Below are positions 37,309 through 46,401 of a DNA stretch of 64,000 nucleotides, piece by piece (the first letter of the stretch is position 1; each line of letters begins with the position of its first letter). Position numbers and translations under genes: made by a program. A model generated the notes under the pieces. It was not told the DNA's origin. It made no database searches and was given only the letters and a program-made list of their open reading frames with translations. This DNA is from Phyllobacterium sp. OV277 (lineage in GTDB: Bacteria; Pseudomonadota; Alphaproteobacteria; Rhizobiales; Rhizobiaceae): assembly GCF_900104355.1 (NCBI RefSeq), contig NZ_FNIY01000002.1, positions 372,001-436,000 on the forward strand. Direction: 5' to 3'.

Positions 37309-38109
37309 ATGTATCCGATGGAAAAGGGCCAGTTCAAGATCTTTCGGTGTAGCGTCGCAGGCATTGATGCCGTCGCGGCTGCAACGAAACACAGTTTTCC
37401 ACGCCACACGCATGAGCAGTATGGCATCGGCGTCATTCATCAGGGTGCGCAAAAGTCCCTTAGCGGCCGCGGCATGGTGGAGGCTGGTTCTGGTGATGTG
37501 ATTACCGTCAATCCCGGCGAGGTGCATGACGGAACGCCAATCGGCGATGACGGACGCTCCTGGAAGATGCTCTACTTCGATCCGCATGTGATTAATGAGG
37601 TGGCCAAGGAGAGGGATGAGTTCCCCCGACCAGTCATCCGTGACGTACGTTTGGCAAGTGCATTCGAACAGCTTTTTACTGTAATGACCGATGACCGAAC
37701 CACCGCATCCGCCCTTCATCGCGAAGAACTGCTGCTTGAGCTATTGGCAGGCGTGTTTCGCGAAATAGATGACCCGCTCCTGTTTCAGGCAATACCAAAA
37801 GCCATTCGTCGCGCCCGGAACCTGATCGATGATCAGCCGACGCTTCCGGTGACGTTAGCCGATTTGGCGGAAGAAACCGGGCTGAGTCGCTTTCAAGTGC
37901 TGCGCGGTTTTACCCGTGCCACGGGCCTGACGCCCCACGCCTATCTGACGCAGCGCCGGATTGATCTTGCACGCCGGATGATTGCGGAGGGATCCTCGCT
38001 TGCAGAAGCAGCCATTGCCAGCGGCTTTGCCGACCAAAGCCATATGACAAGAACCTTCGTGCGCAAATACGGCGTATCGCCCGGCGCCTATGCTGCGGCA
38101 ATAATCTGA
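37309..38109 (+). CDS. AraC-family transcriptional regulator
   Basis: A 266-residue AraC regulator. N-terminal cupin-like arm (HSFPRHTHEQYGIGVIHQGAQ, VNPGEVHDGTP) followed by two HTHs at about 170-262 (VTLADLAEETGLSRFQVLRGFTRATGLTPHAYL and AAIASGFADQSHMTRTFVRKYGVSPGAY). The start may be ATG 37309 or 37318. It is 85 bases upstream of an EamA transporter on the same strand and may control it. Confidence 0.9.
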   Translation: MYPMEKGQFKIFRCSVAGIDAVAAATKHSFPRHTHEQYGIGVIHQGAQKSLSGRGMVEAGSGDVITVNPGEVHDGTPIGDDGRSWKMLYFDPHVINEVAKERDEFPRPVIRDVRLASAFEQLFTVMTDDRTTASALHREELLLELLAGVFREIDDPLLFQAIPKAIRRARNLIDDQPTLPVTLADLAEETGLSRFQVLRGFTRATGLTPHAYLTQRRIDLARRMIAEGSSLAEAAIASGFADQSHMTRTFVRKYGVSPGAYAAAII

Positions 38110-38194
38110 TCCTTTTTATCGCCTGCAATTTCGTTCAAGACGATCCATCCGCGATAAGGCTCTATGCGCCTTTCCAACATGGAGAGGATGGCGC

Positions 38195-39085
38195 ATGTCG
38201 AAGCAGGTTCAGGGTTATGTTTTTTTGGCGCTGGCCATGGTGCTCGTGGGAAGTACCGTGATTGCCAGCAAAATCATCGCGGCGGGTTTGCCGCCCTTTA
38301 CTGCAACTGCCCTTCGTTTTGCGATTGCTTTCCCCGTGTTCCTGATGCTCATGCGGATGACCGGAGCAACATGGCCCAAGCTTGATCGATCTACCTGGAT
38401 ATTACTTGTGCTGCAGGCAGGTGCGGGCAGCGTTGGCTACACAACCCTCTTGATATCAGGCCTGAAACTGACATCGGCAACGGATGCCGGTGTGATTATC
38501 GGGACATTGCCCGTTGTATCAGCGGCCATTGCTATTCTCATTCTGGGTGAACGGCCGCATCGCTTTACCCTCATTGCCATTGTGTTGGCGACAGCAGGTG
38601 TGGTTTCCATCGCCTTTCGACCGGGAGAAAACGGAATGCATTCGCTTGTTGGTAATGCCCTGATCTTTGCCGCCGTTATCTGCGAGGGTCTGTTTATCCT
38701 GCTCAACAAACGCCTCAGGACACCCATTCCACCATTGGCCCTCTCGACCCTGATGACCGGTCTTGGACTGGCTGTGGCCGTCGTACCAGCTGTCTTCGAG
38801 ACGCCGTTGGCGGGCGGGATGAGCACTGCTTCATTTTGGGCGGTGATCTATTATGCCATCGTCCCGACGGTGGGCGGCTTTCTTCTCTGGTACGCAGGCG
38901 CCGCGCGGGTTAGCGGTGCCGAAGCCTCGCTCTTTACCGCCGTGGCACCTGTCTCGGCTGTACTTTTCGCTGTTATATTGCTCGCAGAGCCCGTCAGCCG
39001 AAACCAGATCATCGGTATTGCCTGTGTGCTTCTGGCGGTTATGGGCCTCGGCCTGCAATCCTTGAAAGCCGTCAAATCCGTTTGA
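38195..39085 (+). CDS. EamA/DMT-family transporter
   Basis: A 296-residue membrane protein with ten predicted helices in two EamA repeats (about 8-140 and 150-290). The usual motifs include FTATALRFAIAFPVFL and the second-repeat AAVICEGLFILLNKR and SLFTAVAPVSAVLFAVILLAEP. It is probably an exporter of metabolites or amino acids. GGAGAGG precedes ATG 38195. Its 3' end overlaps that of the convergent aldolase gene by 14 bases. Confidence 0.9.
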   Translation: MSKQVQGYVFLALAMVLVGSTVIASKIIAAGLPPFTATALRFAIAFPVFLMLMRMTGATWPKLDRSTWILLVLQAGAGSVGYTTLLISGLKLTSATDAGVIIGTLPVVSAAIAILILGERPHRFTLIAIVLATAGVVSIAFRPGENGMHSLVGNALIFAAVICEGLFILLNKRLRTPIPPLALSTLMTGLGLAVAVVPAVFETPLAGGMSTASFWAVIYYAIVPTVGGFLLWYAGAARVSGAEASLFTAVAPVSAVLFAVILLAEPVSRNQIIGIACVLLAVMGLGLQSLKAVKSV

Positions 39086-39713
39086 GCGCGGCGACCTGAT
39101 CTGATGTGAGTGGACGGATTCGATGGCCATGCAGAAGCAGGAAGAGCTTGGCCGTCTCTTCCAGTTCCTCAATAGCATATTGCGCATCCTGCAGCGTCTT
39201 TCCAGCTACAACCGGTCCGTGGTTGGCGAGAAGAACCGCATGATGTTCTTTGGCCTTCTCGCTTACGGCAAGGGCCAGTGCCTCATCGCCGGGTGGATAG
39301 TAGGGAACAAGAGGCAGGACACCGATGCGCATGACGTAATAGGCAGTCAGGGGCGGCAATACGTCGTTCGGATTAAGGTGAGCAAGGATACTGACCGCCA
39401 CCGAATGGGTGGAGTGAAGATGCACCACCGCATTGGCCTGCGCCTGTTCGCAATACATGCAGCGATGCAGGAAGGCTTCCTTCGTCGGCTTATCACCATC
39501 GACATGCACGCCTGCGGCGGTGAAGCGGGAGAGCCGCGCGGGATCAAGTATGCCCAGCGAAACATTGGTGGGTGTCATCAGCAATTCGCCGTTCGAAAGC
39601 CGAGCACTGATATTGCCTGTTGAACCCGATGTAAGACCACGATTGAACAGAGACGCACCGACCGAAACGATCTCATCGCGCAGTCTGGTCTGTTCTGACA
39701 GGATCGCGGTCAT
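39072..39713 (-). CDS. otnC: Class II aldolase-family protein, OtnC-like (3-oxo-tetronate 4-phosphate decarboxylase)
   Basis: A 213-residue class II aldolase/adducin-fold enzyme. GLTSGSTGNISARL (phosphate-binding), TKEAFLHRCMY with Glu79, VVHLHSTHS with the Zn ligands His98/His100, and NHGPVV with His165 are present. The length and the HLHSTHSVAVS stretch fit OtnC, which decarboxylates 3-oxo-tetronate 4-phosphate to dihydroxyacetone phosphate. The neighbours LtnD-like and DenD-like dehydrogenases support this. It is coupled to lacI by ATGA overlap at 39710-39713. No OtnK kinase gene is nearby, so the substrate may differ. Confidence 0.8.
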   Translation of the reverse strand: MTAILSEQTRLRDEIVSVGASLFNRGLTSGSTGNISARLSNGELLMTPTNVSLGILDPARLSRFTAAGVHVDGDKPTKEAFLHRCMYCEQAQANAVVHLHSTHSVAVSILAHLNPNDVLPPLTAYYVMRIGVLPLVPYYPPGDEALALAVSEKAKEHHAVLLANHGPVVAGKTLQDAQYAIEELEETAKLFLLLHGHRIRPLTSDQVAALKRI

Positions 39714-40735
39714 GCGGTCGCTCCTTCTATGATGTCATAGCCGGTATTGATAATGGTCTTTTCCGCCGGACGTTCGCGGCTTTCCAGAAGTTTCTCCGCC
39801 GCAGTCTTGCCGATCAGAAAGCGTTTGGAAAGGATCGTCGACAATGGCATCGGCATTGCCTGCCCAATATCAAGACCGTTGAAGCCGAAAATGCCCAGCT
39901 GCTCCTTTGGTGTGATACCCGCATGGATGCAATGGAAGATGCCACCCATCGCCATGTCGTCATTTGGAAATACAACCACATCAAGACCAACTGCCTTGCG
40001 CAGAATTGTTTCCAGCAGATGACGGCCAGCCATGGTCGAGCTTGGTCCCAGAACACGCTCCTCGGCAATCAACAACAGGCCAGCGTCTTTCAGTGCTGCT
40101 CGCAAGCCATTGTAACGGGCGCGGGCGCGGTCATCCCCGGCAATGGTATGACCAACATAGCCAAAGCGTCTGTAACCACGCTGAACCAGATGCTTTCCGG
40201 TATCATAGCCTGCCTGCCAGTGTGACATGCCCACGGCAATATCGACCGGATCACCGTCGATATCCATGAGTTCGGCAACACGGAACCGCCCATGCTCCAG
40301 ATGGCGCCGCGCTGTCGCCGTGTGGTGCAGCCCCGCAAGGATCACCGCCGCCGGTTGCCACGCCAGAAAGGAAAGAAGAATACGCTCTTCGATCATCGGG
40401 TCATAATCGGTAACACCAATGACCGGCTGAAATGCCGTCTCGGTCAGAGCCGTGTGAATGCCGCGCAGCACATCGGGAAACACAATGTTGGACAGCGAAG
40501 GCAGAAGCACACTCATCAGAGTGGATGCCGACGAGGCAAGGCTGCCTGCAGCGCGGTTCGGGATATAGCCAAGTTCGGCAATGGCAGCGAGAACCCTGGC
40601 TCGGGTTGCATCGGCGATAGGCCCCTTGCTGCGCACCACCCGCGAGGCGGTGATGTCGCTGACACCTGCAAGGCGCGCCACATCCGCCAATGTCGGTGTG
40701 TCGGGGTTCCGGTGCGCGTTGCGTTTGCGTGGCAT
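39710..40735 (-). CDS. LacI-family regulator of the sugar-acid island
   Basis: A 341-residue LacI-family regulator with HTH TLADVARLAGVSDITASRVVRS, hinge YIPNRAAGSLASSAS and a C-terminal sugar-binding domain, similar to the gluconate GntR branch. It heads a two-gene operon with the OtnC-like aldolase and is divergent from ltnD. Two AGCGCT-centred palindromes lie in the 147-base gap. Confidence 0.9.
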   Translation of the reverse strand: MPRKRNAHRNPDTPTLADVARLAGVSDITASRVVRSKGPIADATRARVLAAIAELGYIPNRAAGSLASSASTLMSVLLPSLSNIVFPDVLRGIHTALTETAFQPVIGVTDYDPMIEERILLSFLAWQPAAVILAGLHHTATARRHLEHGRFRVAELMDIDGDPVDIAVGMSHWQAGYDTGKHLVQRGYRRFGYVGHTIAGDDRARARYNGLRAALKDAGLLLIAEERVLGPSSTMAGRHLLETILRKAVGLDVVVFPNDDMAMGGIFHCIHAGITPKEQLGIFGFNGLDIGQAMPMPLSTILSKRFLIGKTAAEKLLESRERPAEKTIINTGYDIIEGATA

Positions 40736-40762
40736 ATCATGATCCCGGTGGGATTGTGCAGA

Positions 40763-40784
40763 ATAATGATAGCGCTACCATAAA
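40763..40784. promoter_or_regulatory. LacI-family operator, lacI-proximal
   Basis: An imperfect palindrome centred on TAGCGCTA with outer ATG/CAT arms (ATGATAGCGCTACCAT). It lies 28 bases from the lacI start and matches the second site at 40817. Confidence 0.7.
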
Positions 40785-40816
40785 TCACTTGATGAACGCT
40801 AGTGAGTGTGCAAAAG

Positions 40817-40838
40817 TTTATGTTAGCGCTGTCATAAA
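40817..40838. promoter_or_regulatory. LacI-family operator, ltnD-proximal
   Basis: A 22-base palindrome with outer arms TTTATG / CATAAA around AGCGCT, two mismatched pairs only. It is 44 bases before the ltnD start. The centres of the two sites are 54 bases apart. Confidence 0.75.
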
Positions 40839-40882
40839 CCCATCAAAGGGGCAGGCGAATGAACCTATCGGGAGGATAGTTT

Positions 40883-41815
40883 TTGAGTTCAGCAGCAAGG
40901 ATTGCAGTGATAGGTCTTGGCTCGATGGGCCTTGGCATGGCGCGCTCGGCGCTGCGTGCCGGACATATTGTTGTCGGTTGTGATGTCAATCCGGCTTCCT
41001 TGCAGACGCTTGCCGCCGCTGGCGGTAAAATCGCCGCAACACCCGCACTTGCAGCAGTGGATGCCGATATTGTTGCGGTGGTTGTCGTCAATGCAGAGCA
41101 GACAAAAACTGTCCTGTTCGGAGAAAACGGCGCAATCCATGCGTTGAAACCGGGCAGCGTCATCATATCATCCGCAACGCTTTCCCCCACGGACGCCAAG
41201 GATTTTGCTGCCCGCGCAGCCGAACATCAGGTGCTTTATCTCGACGCGCCCATCAGCGGCGGTGCGGCAAAGGCCGGTGATGGTCGTCTGACTGTCATGG
41301 CCTCCGGTTCTGCTGATGCGTTCCAAGCCGCCCGCCCCGCCCTCGACGCCATGGCCGAGACTGTCTACGAACTTGGCAATGAGGCCGGGATTGGCTCTTC
41401 CTTCAAGATCGTCAACCAGTTGCTTGCCGGTGTGCATATTGCGGCTGCCTGCGAGGCGATTACCTTTGCCAAGCGGCTCGATCTCGACATCAGTAAAGTG
41501 TTCGAGGTGATCTCGAAATCCGCAGGAAATTCCTGGATGTTCGAGAACCGCATTCCGCATGTGCTCGCCGGTGATTATTCACCAAAAAGCGCTGTCGATA
41601 TTTTCACCAAGGATTTGGGTATTGTCTCGGATATCGGCCGCCAGCAAAAGTTTCCCCTGCCGGTGGCAAGCGCGGCTCTCCAATTATTCCTGATGACTTC
41701 GGCGTCGGGTATGGGGCGGGATGATGATGCATCCGTGGCACGGCTTTATGCCAACATTACCGGACTGGAGCTTCCGGCTCCAGCACCCCAACAGACTGAA
41801 GTCACTGCTGTTTGA
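40883..41815 (+). CDS. ltnD: NAD-dependent 3-hydroxyacid dehydrogenase, LtnD-like (L-threonate dehydrogenase)
   Basis: A 310-residue beta-hydroxyacid dehydrogenase. NAD motif VIGLGSMGLGMARSAL (9-24), substrate loop DAPISGGAAKAGDGRLTVMASG (121-142), and Lys175/Asn178 in SFKIVNQLLAG as the catalytic pair. The best family match by memory is L-threonate dehydrogenase LtnD, which makes 2-oxo-tetronate. The start is TTG 40883, with GGAGG seven bases before it. It is the first gene of an eleven-gene plus-strand operon. Confidence 0.82.
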   Translation: MSSAARIAVIGLGSMGLGMARSALRAGHIVVGCDVNPASLQTLAAAGGKIAATPALAAVDADIVAVVVVNAEQTKTVLFGENGAIHALKPGSVIISSATLSPTDAKDFAARAAEHQVLYLDAPISGGAAKAGDGRLTVMASGSADAFQAARPALDAMAETVYELGNEAGIGSSFKIVNQLLAGVHIAAACEAITFAKRLDLDISKVFEVISKSAGNSWMFENRIPHVLAGDYSPKSAVDIFTKDLGIVSDIGRQQKFPLPVASAALQLFLMTSASGMGRDDDASVARLYANITGLELPAPAPQQTEVTAV

Positions 41816-41858
41816 ACAATGAGGGCTGAAGCCCGCACGACAAAGAGGTTGATTGCAT

Positions 41859-42842
41859 ATGCATGTACTGGTCATTGGCGCTGCTGGCATGGTGGGCCGC
41901 AAACTGCTTGATAGAATTGCGGCCGAAGATGGCATCCTTGGCGGTGGTATTGACAAGCTGACACTCGTCGATGTGATCGAACCGGCAGCACCCGCCGTAC
42001 TGGCAGGCATTTCCACATCCAGAGCCGCTGACCTTTCTGATCCGGGTGTCGCGGAACAGCTGATCGCCAGCCGTCCTGATCTGATCTTCCACCTTGCCGC
42101 TATTGTTTCCGGCGAAGCGGAAGCGGATTTCGAGAAGGGCTACAAGGTCAATCTGGATGGCACGCGCTCACTATTCGAGGCAATCCGGCTGGAAAGCGCC
42201 AAGGCAACCTATCGTCCGCGTGTGATTTTTGCCTCGTCGATCGCCGTGTTTGGCACGCCGTTTCCCGATAAGATCGGCGATGAGTTTTTCACGACTCCGC
42301 TCACAAGTTACGGCACGCAGAAGGCGATTTCCGAACTGCTCCTGTCGGATTACAGCCGCCGCGGCTTTTTCGATGGTATCGGCATCCGCCTGCCTACCAT
42401 CTGTATTCGCCCCGGCAAGCCCAACAAGGCCGCATCCGGTTTCTTCTCCAACATTCTGCGCGAGCCACTTGCGGGACAAGAGGCAATTCTGCCCGTAGAC
42501 GAGAACGTGCGTCACTGGTTCGCCAGCCCGCGCTCGGCTGTCGGTTTCTTTGTGCATGCGGCGACGCTCGATCTGGAAAAGGTCGGGCCGCGCCGCAACC
42601 TTTCCATGCCCGGCCTTTCGGCTCTCGTCGGTGAAGAGATTGCTGCCTTGAAGCGTGTGGCAGGCGAAAAGGCTGTCAAACTGATCCGGCACGAACCTGA
42701 TCCCACGATCCAGAAGATTGTTGCGGGGTGGGCGACAGATTTCGACACACGGCGCGCGGCAGCACTCGGCTTCAAGGCAGAGACAGTTTTTGACGACATC
42801 ATCAAGGCGCATATTGAAGACGAACTGGGCGGAAACATATGA
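41859..42842 (+). CDS. denD: NAD-dependent epimerase/dehydratase-family enzyme, DenD-like (D-erythronate dehydrogenase)
   Basis: A 327-residue extended SDR. NAD motif [14 protein letters not shown] at the N-terminus and the catalytic set Ser127 (FASSIAVFG), Tyr151 and Lys155 ([10 protein letters not shown]). The [22 protein letters not shown] segment fits D-erythronate dehydrogenase DenD. ATG 41859 is chosen; AGAGG is at good distance and TTG 41853 is too close to it. The next gene overlaps by four bases. Confidence 0.82.
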   Translation: MHVLVIGAAGMVGRKLLDRIAAEDGILGGGIDKLTLVDVIEPAAPAVLAGISTSRAADLSDPGVAEQLIASRPDLIFHLAAIVSGEAEADFEKGYKVNLDGTRSLFEAIRLESAKATYRPRVIFASSIAVFGTPFPDKIGDEFFTTPLTSYGTQKAISELLLSDYSRRGFFDGIGIRLPTICIRPGKPNKAASGFFSNILREPLAGQEAILPVDENVRHWFASPRSAVGFFVHAATLDLEKVGPRRNLSMPGLSALVGEEIAALKRVAGEKAVKLIRHEPDPTIQKIVAGWATDFDTRRAAALGFKAETVFDDIIKAHIEDELGGNI

Positions 42843-43615
42843 CCAATTATCAGGATTCAGGCAAAGGCAAGATCGCGCTCGTCACCGGAGGCGGTACGGG
42901 CGTTGGCAAGGCGATTTCAACAGCGCTGCTCGCTGTTGGCTGGACCGTTGTCATTACCGGTCGGCGCAAAGAGGTGCTTGATGAGGCGGCGAAAACATTG
43001 GCTGCCGAAACCAAAGGCACGGTCAAAACTATCGCCGCCGATGTCAGCGATCCTAAATCCGTAACGGCGCTTTTCGATGCAATCAAAGCCGATTTCGGAC
43101 GGCTCGACCTTCTTATCAACAATGCTGGTATCAATGTGCCGAATGTTGCCATAGAAGAGGTGACGTTCGAACAGTGGAACGCCATTCTGGGCGCCAATCT
43201 GACAGGCGCGTTCCTGTGTACACAACAGGCATTGAAACTGATGAAGGCGCAGACACCGCGCGGCGGGCGCATCATCAATAATGGTTCGATTTCCGCGACG
43301 ACACCGCGTCCGAATTCTGCACCCTATACGGCAACGAAGCACGCCATAACCGGCCTGACCAAATCCACAGCACTGGATGGGCGGCCCTTCGACATTGCCT
43401 GCGGCCAGATCGACATCGGCAATGCCACCACCGAAATGACATCGCGAATGGCCGGTGGCGTTTTGCAGGCCAATGGCGAAACCGCGAGCGAACCGACGAT
43501 ACCTGCGCATTATATCGGCGATGCTGTTGTCTATATGGCGGGTCTGCCGCTGGAAGCCAACGTGCTGTCGCTGACGGTCATGGCAACAAAAATGCCGCTG
43601 GTCGGGCGTGGATAG
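42839..43615 (+). CDS. SDR-family oxidoreductase, likely sugar dehydrogenase
   Basis: A 258-residue SDR with [12 protein letters not shown] (16-27), NNAG, Ser150 in NNGSISA and Tyr163/Lys167 in [11 protein letters not shown]. The ATGA overlap with denD gives translational coupling. It may oxidise the imported sugar or a hydroxyacid; the exact role is not fixed by sequence. It is followed, after 60 bases, by the ABC genes. Confidence 0.88.
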   Translation: MTNYQDSGKGKIALVTGGGTGVGKAISTALLAVGWTVVITGRRKEVLDEAAKTLAAETKGTVKTIAADVSDPKSVTALFDAIKADFGRLDLLINNAGINVPNVAIEEVTFEQWNAILGANLTGAFLCTQQALKLMKAQTPRGGRIINNGSISATTPRPNSAPYTATKHAITGLTKSTALDGRPFDIACGQIDIGNATTEMTSRMAGGVLQANGETASEPTIPAHYIGDAVVYMAGLPLEANVLSLTVMATKMPLVGRG

Positions 43616-43675
43616 CAATTCAAGGCGGCGTTTTGGGAGAAGCACCGTTCGATAAAACAATAGGGAGGAACTGGC

Positions 43676-44740
43676 ATGGCATCAGTCGAATTCGCCAATG
43701 TAAGAAAATCATTCGGGACGCATCCGGTTATCAAGGGCGTTGATATCGAGATCGCCGATGGCGAGTTCGTCATTCTGGTTGGGCCATCGGGCTGCGGCAA
43801 GTCCACGCTTCTGCGCATGCTGGCGGGGCTTGAGAACATTTCCGCCGGTGAAATCCGTATCGGCGGCCAGGTGGTCAACGGCCTTGCACCAAAGGAACGC
43901 GACATTGCCATGGTGTTCCAGAATTATGCGCTCTATCCGCACATGACTGTCGCCGACAATATGGCCTTCTCGTTGACACTAAAGGGTGCTTCCAAAGCCG
44001 AGATCGACAAGCGTGTAAAACCGGCAGCGGAGATACTGGGGCTTACTCATCTGCTCGACCGCTTCCCCCGGCAGTTATCCGGCGGTCAGCGTCAGCGCGT
44101 TGCCATGGGCCGCGCCATTGTGCGTGACCCTCAGGTGTTCCTGTTTGACGAACCGCTCTCCAACCTCGATGCGAAATTGCGTGTCGCCATGCGGGCTGAG
44201 ATCAAGGAACTGCACCAGCGGCTGAAGACGACTACCGTCTATGTGACTCACGATCAGATCGAAGCCATGACCATGGCTGACAAGATCGTGGTCATGCATG
44301 ACGGGATTGTCGAACAGATCGGCGCACCGCTGGAACTCTATGACCAGCCGGCCAATCTGTTTGTCGCCAGCTTCATCGGCTCGCCCGCCATGAACATGAT
44401 CAAGGGTACGCTCGATCAAGACAGTAATTTGAAGTTCAAAACCAATAATGGCATCGAACTGCCCGTTGCAAAGGCGCCGGAGAGCGCGAAAGGGCGCGCG
44501 CTGATCTATGGCCTGCGGCCCGAACACATGACAATTGCTGCTGGCGGCATTCCGGCCGAAGTTGTGGTCATCGAGCCGACAGGTTCTGAAACGCAAATGA
44601 TCATGCGGGTTGGCGGCGATCTGGTTACCGGTGTGTTCCACCAGCGCATCAATGCCAAGCCCGGTGAAACCGTCGGCCTGTCGATCCATGCGGAGGCCAC
44701 ATATCTTTTCGACGCAGAGACCGGCAAGCGGCTGGTCTGA
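43676..44740 (+). CDS. Sugar ABC transporter ATPase (MalK/UgpC type)
   Basis: A 354-residue ATPase with Walker [10 protein letters not shown], signature [16 protein letters not shown], Walker [15 protein letters not shown], switch [11 protein letters not shown] and a C-terminal regulatory domain from about 240. All motifs are intact. It is the energy unit for the permeases at 46402-48243. Unusually for this island, the ATPase comes before the binding protein. Confidence 0.93.
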   Translation: MASVEFANVRKSFGTHPVIKGVDIEIADGEFVILVGPSGCGKSTLLRMLAGLENISAGEIRIGGQVVNGLAPKERDIAMVFQNYALYPHMTVADNMAFSLTLKGASKAEIDKRVKPAAEILGLTHLLDRFPRQLSGGQRQRVAMGRAIVRDPQVFLFDEPLSNLDAKLRVAMRAEIKELHQRLKTTTVYVTHDQIEAMTMADKIVVMHDGIVEQIGAPLELYDQPANLFVASFIGSPAMNMIKGTLDQDSNLKFKTNNGIELPVAKAPESAKGRALIYGLRPEHMTIAAGGIPAEVVVIEPTGSETQMIMRVGGDLVTGVFHQRINAKPGETVGLSIHAEATYLFDAETGKRLV

Positions 44741-44860
44741 AATTTACCAAACGGCACCTGCCAATCGGGGAGCAGTGCCAGTCATAAAGCCCCCGAAAAG
44801 CATGAGCCGGAAGCGGGAGACGTTCCGGACATGCCTGTGAAACCCAAAGGAGGAGCATCC

Positions 44861-46174
44861 ATGACCATCAACAGACGACATCTTCTCGGCGCTTCTGCCG
44901 GACTAGTGGCCGCAGCCGGATTGAACCGGTTCGGTCTTACCCCTGCCTTTGCGCAGGCCGCCCCCACGTACAAACCCGAAGCCGGTGCTAAACTGCGTCT
45001 GCTCCGCTGGGTACCGTTTGTACCTGCCGAAGAAGCTGCCTGGCTTGCCAATACCAAGAAATTTTCCGACGCCACCGGCGTTGAGGTGCGCATCGACAAG
45101 GAAAGCTGGGAGGACGTACGACCGAAAGCGGCTGTTGCTGCCAATGTCGGCTCCGGCCCTGATATGGTGATGAGCTGGTTCGATGATCCGCAGCAATATC
45201 CTGACAAACTGCTTGATGTAACAGAGCTTGGCACCTATCTCGGCGGCGCGCATGGCGGCTGGTATCCCGGCCTTGAGGGCTATGCCAAGCGCGACGGCAA
45301 ATTCATTGCCCTACCGCTTTGCGCTATCGGCAATGCCATCGTCTATCGCGATAGCCACATGAAGGCCGCTGGCTTCAGCGAATTCCCGAAGGATACAGCT
45401 GGCTTCCTTGAGCTTTGCAAGGCTTTGCATGCCAAGGGTACACCGGCGGGCTTCCCGCACGGCAAGGCTGTGGGTGACGGCAACAATTATGCGCATTGGC
45501 TGCTCTGGAGCCATGGTGGCAAGATGGTCGACGAGAGTGGCAAGGTTGTCATCAACAGCCCTGAAACGCTCGCTTCGGTCAAATATGCACAGGAACTCTA
45601 CAAGACGTTCATTCCCGGCACGGAAAGCTGGCAGGACGTCAACAACAACCGCGCTTTCCTCGCCGGTCAGGTCTCGCTGACCGCTAACGGCGTGTCTGTC
45701 TATTATGCGGCGAAGAAAGATCCATCAATGGCGGCCATCGCCGAGGATATGCGCTCGGTCAACCTGCCCATCGGACCTATCGGCCAATCGGTAGAGCTGC
45801 ATCAGGCGTCGACGCTCTCCATCTTCAAACACACGAAGTTCCCGGAAGCGGCCAAGGCCTATCTGCAGTTCATGTATCAGGCTGACAATATGAATGCGTG
45901 GATCGAGGGCGCCAGCGCCTATTGCTGCCAGCCGTTGAAGGAATTTGCTGCCAATCCCGTCTGGAAATCCAACCCCATCCATGAAGCCTATGCCAAGGCT
46001 TCGGGAAGCCTGCGGCCAAACGGCTATGCCGGACCGCTCGGAACAGCCTCTGCAGGTGTGATGGCCGACTACGTGCTCGTCGACATGTATGCCACCGCCG
46101 TGACGGCTCAGATGACGCCTGAGGACGCCATCGCCCAAGCCGAAAAACGCGCCAACCGTTACTACAACGTTTAG
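44861..46174 (+). CDS. Sugar ABC transporter binding protein with Tat-type signal
   Basis: A 437-residue family 1 binding protein. The N-terminus MTINRRHLLGASAGLVAAAG carries a twin-arginine motif (Arg5-Arg6), followed by a weakly hydrophobic segment and AFAQ as the cleavage region. So it is probably folded in the cytoplasm before export by the Tat pathway, unlike the Sec-exported binding proteins elsewhere in this window. The mature part has LRLLRWVPFVPAEEAAWL and GPDMVMSWFDDPQQYPDKL. ATG 44861 has GGAGGAG at good spacing. Confidence 0.88.
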   Translation: MTINRRHLLGASAGLVAAAGLNRFGLTPAFAQAAPTYKPEAGAKLRLLRWVPFVPAEEAAWLANTKKFSDATGVEVRIDKESWEDVRPKAAVAANVGSGPDMVMSWFDDPQQYPDKLLDVTELGTYLGGAHGGWYPGLEGYAKRDGKFIALPLCAIGNAIVYRDSHMKAAGFSEFPKDTAGFLELCKALHAKGTPAGFPHGKAVGDGNNYAHWLLWSHGGKMVDESGKVVINSPETLASVKYAQELYKTFIPGTESWQDVNNNRAFLAGQVSLTANGVSVYYAAKKDPSMAAIAEDMRSVNLPIGPIGQSVELHQASTLSIFKHTKFPEAAKAYLQFMYQADNMNAWIEGASAYCCQPLKEFAANPVWKSNPIHEAYAKASGSLRPNGYAGPLGTASAGVMADYVLVDMYATAVTAQMTPEDAIAQAEKRANRYYNV

Positions 46175-46235
46175 CTAGAGGTGGAGACCGGCAGGATGAT
46201 GATCACAGGATTGAACGTGAAGGGGGGAGTTTCTC

Positions 46236-46394
46236 ACCCCCCTCTGCCCTGTCGGGCATCTCCCCCACAAGGGGGGAGATCACATTGGCATAAACGCCTT
46301 TGCACAACCGGAAACCTTTCAAGTTTCGCAAAGGCGATACTGAAGGCTGATCTCCCCCCTTGTGGGGGAGATGTCCGACAGGACAGAGGGGGGT
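46236..46394. repeat. RIME-like palindromic intergenic repeat, copy 2
   Basis: An element of about 160 bases with two arms of about 46 bases in inverted order (CCCCCCTCTGCCCTGTCGGG at the left, CCGACAGGACAGAGGGGGG at the right) and an interior of about 66 bases. It matches copy 1 at 7619-7813. It lies between the binding-protein and permease genes, and its right end (46386-46393, GAGGGGGG) is the only Shine-Dalgarno-like site for the permease. Confidence 0.88.
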
Positions 46395-46401
46395 GCTCTT
46401 C

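Noticed and set aside
37309-39085. AraC-EamA pair as part of the sugar-acid island
   Set aside because: They are convergent with the otnC unit, have no AGCGCT-type operator and code for functions unrelated to sugar-acid use.
44807-44828. Short dyad CCGGAA...TTCCGG between the ABC ATPase and Tat-signal binding protein genes
   Set aside because: Six-base arms without T-run; may be a minor mRNA hairpin but not supported as a terminator or operator.
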